64,000 nucleotides of DNA from Sphingobacterium corticibacterium (GTDB lineage: Bacteria; Bacteroidota; Bacteroidia; Sphingobacteriales; Sphingobacteriaceae), in NCBI RefSeq assembly GCF_004208525.1, contig NZ_SGIT01000004.1:248001-312000 (forward strand), read 5' to 3'. Made by a program: the position numbers and the translations under genes. Positions 60,222 to 64,000 of the stretch are shown here, piece by piece. The first letter of the stretch is position 1; every line of letters starts with the position of its first letter. Below the pieces are notes generated by a model. It was not told the origin of the DNA, searched no databases, and was given only the letters and a program-made list of their open reading frames with translations.

Positions 60222-60317
60222 ATACCTATATATGTGTAAGTCTTAATTGGAATAGTTTTTGTAAGATGTTAACGTAGAAATAACAATGATTTTACGGCAT
60301 TTTATGTGAAAAAGAGG

Positions 60318-61271
60318 ATGTACAAAGAACAAAATAAGGATAAAGGAGGTGCGCTAGACACCAACAAAAAATATCCCGAAGAGCCGTCAAAAAAAAGTAA
60401 TTCGAAGATTTATTTTTTTATTATAGCTATTGCAGCATTGCTTGCAACCAATGTTTATTTTTATGTAAAATTCAAGTCGTCTGGAGAGAAGCTCTACACC
60501 ATGGCTATTCAAAAGCAGGACTTACAGATTGAGATTGACCGTATCGAAGCGGAATTAGATAATCTTGTTGCGCAAAAAGTAGCCGGAGTCGATTCGACAA
60601 TGCAGGCTTCTGAGATACGGGCTAGGGAGAGTATCAGTTCACTGCGGACGAAGCTTGAAAATCAAACGATTTCAGAAGAAGATATCCAGGTAGCAACGAG
60701 AGAGGTTGCGCGATTAAAAGGAGATGTATCTACTTTACGCCTTGCCCTTAATGAGTTAAAAATTAGAAATGAGATTCTTCAAAGAGAGAACCAAACGCTG
60801 ACTAGACAGGTGTCTACGACAGACAAAAAAGTAACCGCTCTTTCACAGGAGAATACGGAACTAAAAGGCAAAGTTACTGTTGCTTCCGCATTAAAGGTTT
60901 CCAATATCCAGGTTAATGGAATTTCAATCTCAAAAAAAGGCAAAATCGAGACTGAATCCCGCAGCCGTAGAATAGATCAATTACAGATTTTGTTTTCTGT
61001 CGCAGATAATGTCCTGACGCCGAAAGGAAATAAAGAAGTATTCGTTCGGGTGATAGATCCATCGGGTAATTTATTTGGGGACGCTAACAATATGTTTTAT
61101 GTGCATGGTGAGAAATTACAGTATACATTCAAGGAAACCATTAGTTTTACGAATAATGGGGAAGAGTATCAATTCCTTTGGTCACAAGACAAATTCAAAA
61201 AAGGAGCCTATACTGTCTTGCTGTATAATGATAATGCGATCATGGGACGCGCTAGTGTCGTTTTAAGATAA
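60318..61271 (+). CDS. Coiled-coil membrane protein of unknown function
   Basis: A 317-residue protein with a basic cytoplasmic N-terminus, one membrane segment (about residues 31-49), a long coiled coil (about 60-185, Leu/Glu/Lys-rich), and a C-terminal beta-rich domain (about 195-317). The topology suggests a periplasmic coiled coil with a folded end. Family unknown to me. ATG 60318 is preferred over GTG 60306. It ends 4 nt before the convergent sensor kinase gene. Confidence 0.7.
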   Translation: MYKEQNKDKGGALDTNKKYPEEPSKKSNSKIYFFIIAIAALLATNVYFYVKFKSSGEKLYTMAIQKQDLQIEIDRIEAELDNLVAQKVAGVDSTMQASEIRARESISSLRTKLENQTISEEDIQVATREVARLKGDVSTLRLALNELKIRNEILQRENQTLTRQVSTTDKKVTALSQENTELKGKVTVASALKVSNIQVNGISISKKGKIETESRSRRIDQLQILFSVADNVLTPKGNKEVFVRVIDPSGNLFGDANNMFYVHGEKLQYTFKETISFTNNGEEYQFLWSQDKFKKGAYTVLLYNDNAIMGRASVVLR

Positions 61272-61275
61272 CTCA

Positions 61276-64000
61276 TCACTTTTTATAAATAGGTAACGTT
61301 ATAACAAACGTTGTTCCTACATTTGTTTGGGTCATAAAATCAATTTTTCCCCCAATTCCCGTTATTGTCTGCTTTACAAAGGCCAAACCTAATCCAGTCC
61401 CCGAGCTTTTAGTCGTGAAATTTGGCTTAAATATTTTAGGAATAACATCTCGCGGGATACCAAAACCGTTATCTTGGATCAAGATTTCGACCGAATCTTC
61501 ATCCGTATAGCGTAAAATAATATCAATTTTAATTCTCTTCCGGCCCAGACTCGCTTCTATCGCATTCTTAAATAAGTTGTTGAATGTCCGCAGGAATTGG
61601 TCACGGTCGCCTTGTACAAAGACCGATTTATCCGATGTTTCGTTGATTAAAAGGATGGATGTATTGCTTGTATTGCTAAAGAGATTGATGGCCTTCCGGA
61701 TTTTTTCAACAAGATCGATTTTTACCAGGCTTGTCTCCGGCAATTTGGCAAAAGCAGAAAACTCTGTGGCAATGGTTGATAACAGGTCAATCTGTTCGAT
61801 AATAGAAGTCGATATACGTTGAAAACGTTCTTCAAAGCGGCTGTCGTTTTCTTGATAGGATCGGATCAACTGCTGAATGCCTAACTTCATCGGTGTAAGT
61901 GGGTTTTTAATCTCATGCGCTACCTGTTTTGCCATTTCACGCCAAGCAGTTTCCCGTTCCACGTCTCGCAATTGTTTGGCACTCTCTTCCAGTTTAATCA
62001 ACATGTGATTATATTCCTTAATGAGCATCCCGATTTCGTCATTTCTATCCCAATAGAGAGGTTCGTTGATCTTGTTGGATAATTGCGTCTCTGCCAACTT
62101 CATCCGTACAATATCTAGGGGTTTGGTTATTTTTCGAGACAATGTTACGGCAATGAAACCAAATAAAATAATGATAAATGTATAGATATTTAAAATGGTA
62201 TTTAGCAACAGGTTTTTACTATCTGCCGCATCTTTCTCCGTGGTATAATAAGGGATGTTTAGGTAAGCAGCCGTCGTGTAATCTTCATATTTGATAGCTG
62301 CATATACAGAAGAAAACCAAAAGTTTGAAATACGTTCCCGCTCATAAGCTTCCGAGTTCCGCAATACAGCTAGTTTATTTAATGCTGCAGGATTCATAAA
62401 CTCGGATATAAGCTTCAGATCAAAAATACGTTGTTGTGAGGAGTAAAGTAACCGTCCAGACTTATCGTATAGGTTGAAGTTTGTCATGGTAGAAGGGGCC
62501 ATTTCTTTGAGCATTTCTACAATTTTCTCTTTAAACCCCTCCTGACTTTGACTGCCAGCCATATAGTTTTCAATCTTTTTAGTGATTTCTGCAATTTCCT
62601 TTAATCGATTAGTGGTTGTCGTTTCTTCCAACTGCCTGTTTAAACTAATAAAGGCGACAGCACCGGATATCAATGTGCCCAATAAGACGGATGTACTAAC
62701 CAACGCTTGAATACGTGTACTGTACTGGATATTGTTGAATAGGATGCGAAAATGGTACTGAATCCTATTCCATCGAAACGATATACTGGAAAAAGTTTTG
62801 ATAAGATAATTGATGAGATTAAATAGGCCGAAGAAGATGAGCAAGAGTATGAAGACGATAGATGCCAAGGCGAGATGTTCCCAAAGGGATGCTTTTGGCA
62901 TACTAAAAACAATCGTTGTATATTGATCGGGCTTATAGGCGAGATGAAAATAATGATCGTTTACTGTTAAAGGCATATATTCCCGCAGTTTATTCGGGAT
63001 GCTTAGGTCATTTTCCGTATAGCTATAGGTGCCGTATTGTGTTACCAGATTATTGCCTTTATAGAGGGCATAAGAATTATCCCTGAAGGACTCAAAGTGC
63101 CAGCTTGTCGCATTATTGTCCGCTAATACTTCCGGATAGGGAAGAGAGGTACTATAAGATAGGTTTTTTATATTGAGATAAATGTGGTGAAACTTATCGG
63201 GGTTGTCCTCGTAAGGAATGGAAAAATGGGTGAAATATTCATGTGTCCCCAGCTCGCTACGTAAGCGGTAAAAGTTTGAGGTGAACGGAATTTTTATAGC
63301 ACTTTTAATTACATTTTCCCGGTATTCCGCCGGTTTATTTATTGTATAGTTTTCTAGGGGGGTCCCCTCGTTGTCGTAATAGAACGCTTGGAATTCGAAT
63401 CTTGACAAATACCCGCTCATATATCTTGTTTTGATATAATCCGTAATATAAGGAATATCGGGCATTGTATCATGCAGATTAAAGAGTTTACTTAATCGAT
63501 AATCGTTAATGATATTTTTTTCCAGATCAATAAAAAGGGAAACGGCGTTTACATCATCTTCAGCCAAAAGGTGAGCGATGGCCTGCTCCATTCTGTTCAT
63601 CTTTTTTATCTCATTGTAGTGGTTATAAGAGATGACCGAGATGGTTGAAAATAGCAATACCGTTAAAATAAATGTAGAGAGCTGATAAGGCGACGAAAAA
63701 TGGTAGGCTTTGTAAGTCCGGAGAAAAACTAAAATACCAAAAAGAATACCGAAGAGAATATTAAACCCTATAAGAGCTGTGGCAATTAGGGCAAAAACCA
63801 AGCAGATTAGTTCGATATTCAGTATAACGGTAATATTATTTAGTAGTTGACGCACCATTTGTACCACCCGGTCAATATATAATACCAGTGTAAGTACATT
63901 AATACAGAATAACAAAATACATAACCAACCGTAGGAGCCAAGATTGAGGATTTTGGTGAAGTCGTTTTCATATACGGGGGAATGCGTCAGAAGCGTTCCT
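61276..64000 (-). CDS. Large sensor histidine kinase (NtrY-like), 5' end beyond the window
   Basis: The frame stays open from the stop at 61276 to base 64000, so the N-terminus is missing (about 907 residues visible). It has several N-terminal membrane segments, a large extracytoplasmic region, a second membrane pair, a HAMP-like segment, and a complete kinase core. The phosphorylation His is in AKQVAHEIKNPLTPMKLG (codon 61915-61917); the N box is NLFKNAIEAS, the G1 box DNGFGIP and the G2 box GTGLGLAFVKQ. The layout resembles NtrY. No response regulator is in the window. Confidence 0.9.
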   Translation of the reverse strand, partial: GTLLTHSPVYENDFTKILNLGSYGWLCILLFCINVLTLVLYIDRVVQMVRQLLNNITVILNIELICLVFALIATALIGFNILFGILFGILVFLRTYKAYHFSSPYQLSTFILTVLLFSTISVISYNHYNEIKKMNRMEQAIAHLLAEDDVNAVSLFIDLEKNIINDYRLSKLFNLHDTMPDIPYITDYIKTRYMSGYLSRFEFQAFYYDNEGTPLENYTINKPAEYRENVIKSAIKIPFTSNFYRLRSELGTHEYFTHFSIPYEDNPDKFHHIYLNIKNLSYSTSLPYPEVLADNNATSWHFESFRDNSYALYKGNNLVTQYGTYSYTENDLSIPNKLREYMPLTVNDHYFHLAYKPDQYTTIVFSMPKASLWEHLALASIVFILLLIFFGLFNLINYLIKTFSSISFRWNRIQYHFRILFNNIQYSTRIQALVSTSVLLGTLISGAVAFISLNRQLEETTTTNRLKEIAEITKKIENYMAGSQSQEGFKEKIVEMLKEMAPSTMTNFNLYDKSGRLLYSSQQRIFDLKLISEFMNPAALNKLAVLRNSEAYERERISNFWFSSVYAAIKYEDYTTAAYLNIPYYTTEKDAADSKNLLLNTILNIYTFIIILFGFIAVTLSRKITKPLDIVRMKLAETQLSNKINEPLYWDRNDEIGMLIKEYNHMLIKLEESAKQLRDVERETAWREMAKQVAHEIKNPLTPMKLGIQQLIRSYQENDSRFEERFQRISTSIIEQIDLLSTIATEFSAFAKLPETSLVKIDLVEKIRKAINLFSNTSNTSILLINETSDKSVFVQGDRDQFLRTFNNLFKNAIEASLGRKRIKIDIILRYTDEDSVEILIQDNGFGIPRDVIPKIFKPNFTTKSSGTGLGLAFVKQTITGIGGKIDFMTQTNVGTTFVITLPIYKK

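Overview
The window is a chromosomal segment of a Bacteroidetes bacterium, most likely of the Sphingobacteriaceae (Sphingobacterium/Pedobacter relatives). Evidence: Bacteroidetes-type promoters (TTTG, 19-nt spacer, TAnnTTTG), almost no Shine-Dalgarno sites, GLPGLI and IPExxxVDY family proteins, an argF'-type (acyl-ornithine) transcarbamylase, zinc-free L36 and S14, and a moderate to low GC content. No tRNA, rRNA, CRISPR array, prophage or complete insertion sequence was seen.

Layout. 1-4.3 kb: truncated membrane protein, Crp-like regulator and lpxH on the minus strand, then a secreted prolyl oligopeptidase. 4.3-10.2 kb: carbonic anhydrase with a SulP anion transporter, a HerA-like ATPase, a sugar nucleotidyltransferase and small unknown proteins. 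10.3-19.1 kb: dnaK, thioredoxin-like and MmcQ/YjbR proteins, a GLPGLI protein with its outer-membrane barrel partner, pyk and an IPExxxVDY protein. 19.3-27.8 kb: acpP-fabF-rnc, hisS, pdhA-pdhC, a serine hydrolase and a CoA-binding protein. 27.9-43.1 kb: the ribosomal superoperon from rplC to rplQ, including secY, map, infA, rpmJ and rpoA; rpsJ and fusA are not in front of it. 43.2-48.6 kb: argD-argF'-argB-proC-argE facing an Lrp/AsnC regulator. 48.6-64 kb is more accessory: a structured intergenic region, a kinase-like orphan protein, ruvC, an UPF0104 protein with a family-2 glycosyltransferase, plsC, a DUF2089/membrane-protein/hydrolase operon, an SDR/UPF0104 operon, a lipoprotein, gmd, a coiled-coil membrane protein and a large sensor kinase cut by the window end.

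The genes fit together as central metabolism (pyk, PDH, fatty acid synthesis), translation and export (ribosome, SecY, Map, IF-1, RNAP alpha), arginine synthesis by what is predicted to be the succinylated Bacteroidetes route, and envelope construction (LpxH, PlsC, Gmd, GT2, UPF0104). The least explained parts are the kinase-like protein at 48970-50013, the possible structured RNA just upstream of it, the DUF2089 operon, two copies of a dispersed repeat of about 90 bp, and several hairpin-containing gaps inside the ribosomal operon. Promoter and start assignments come from motif reading alone.
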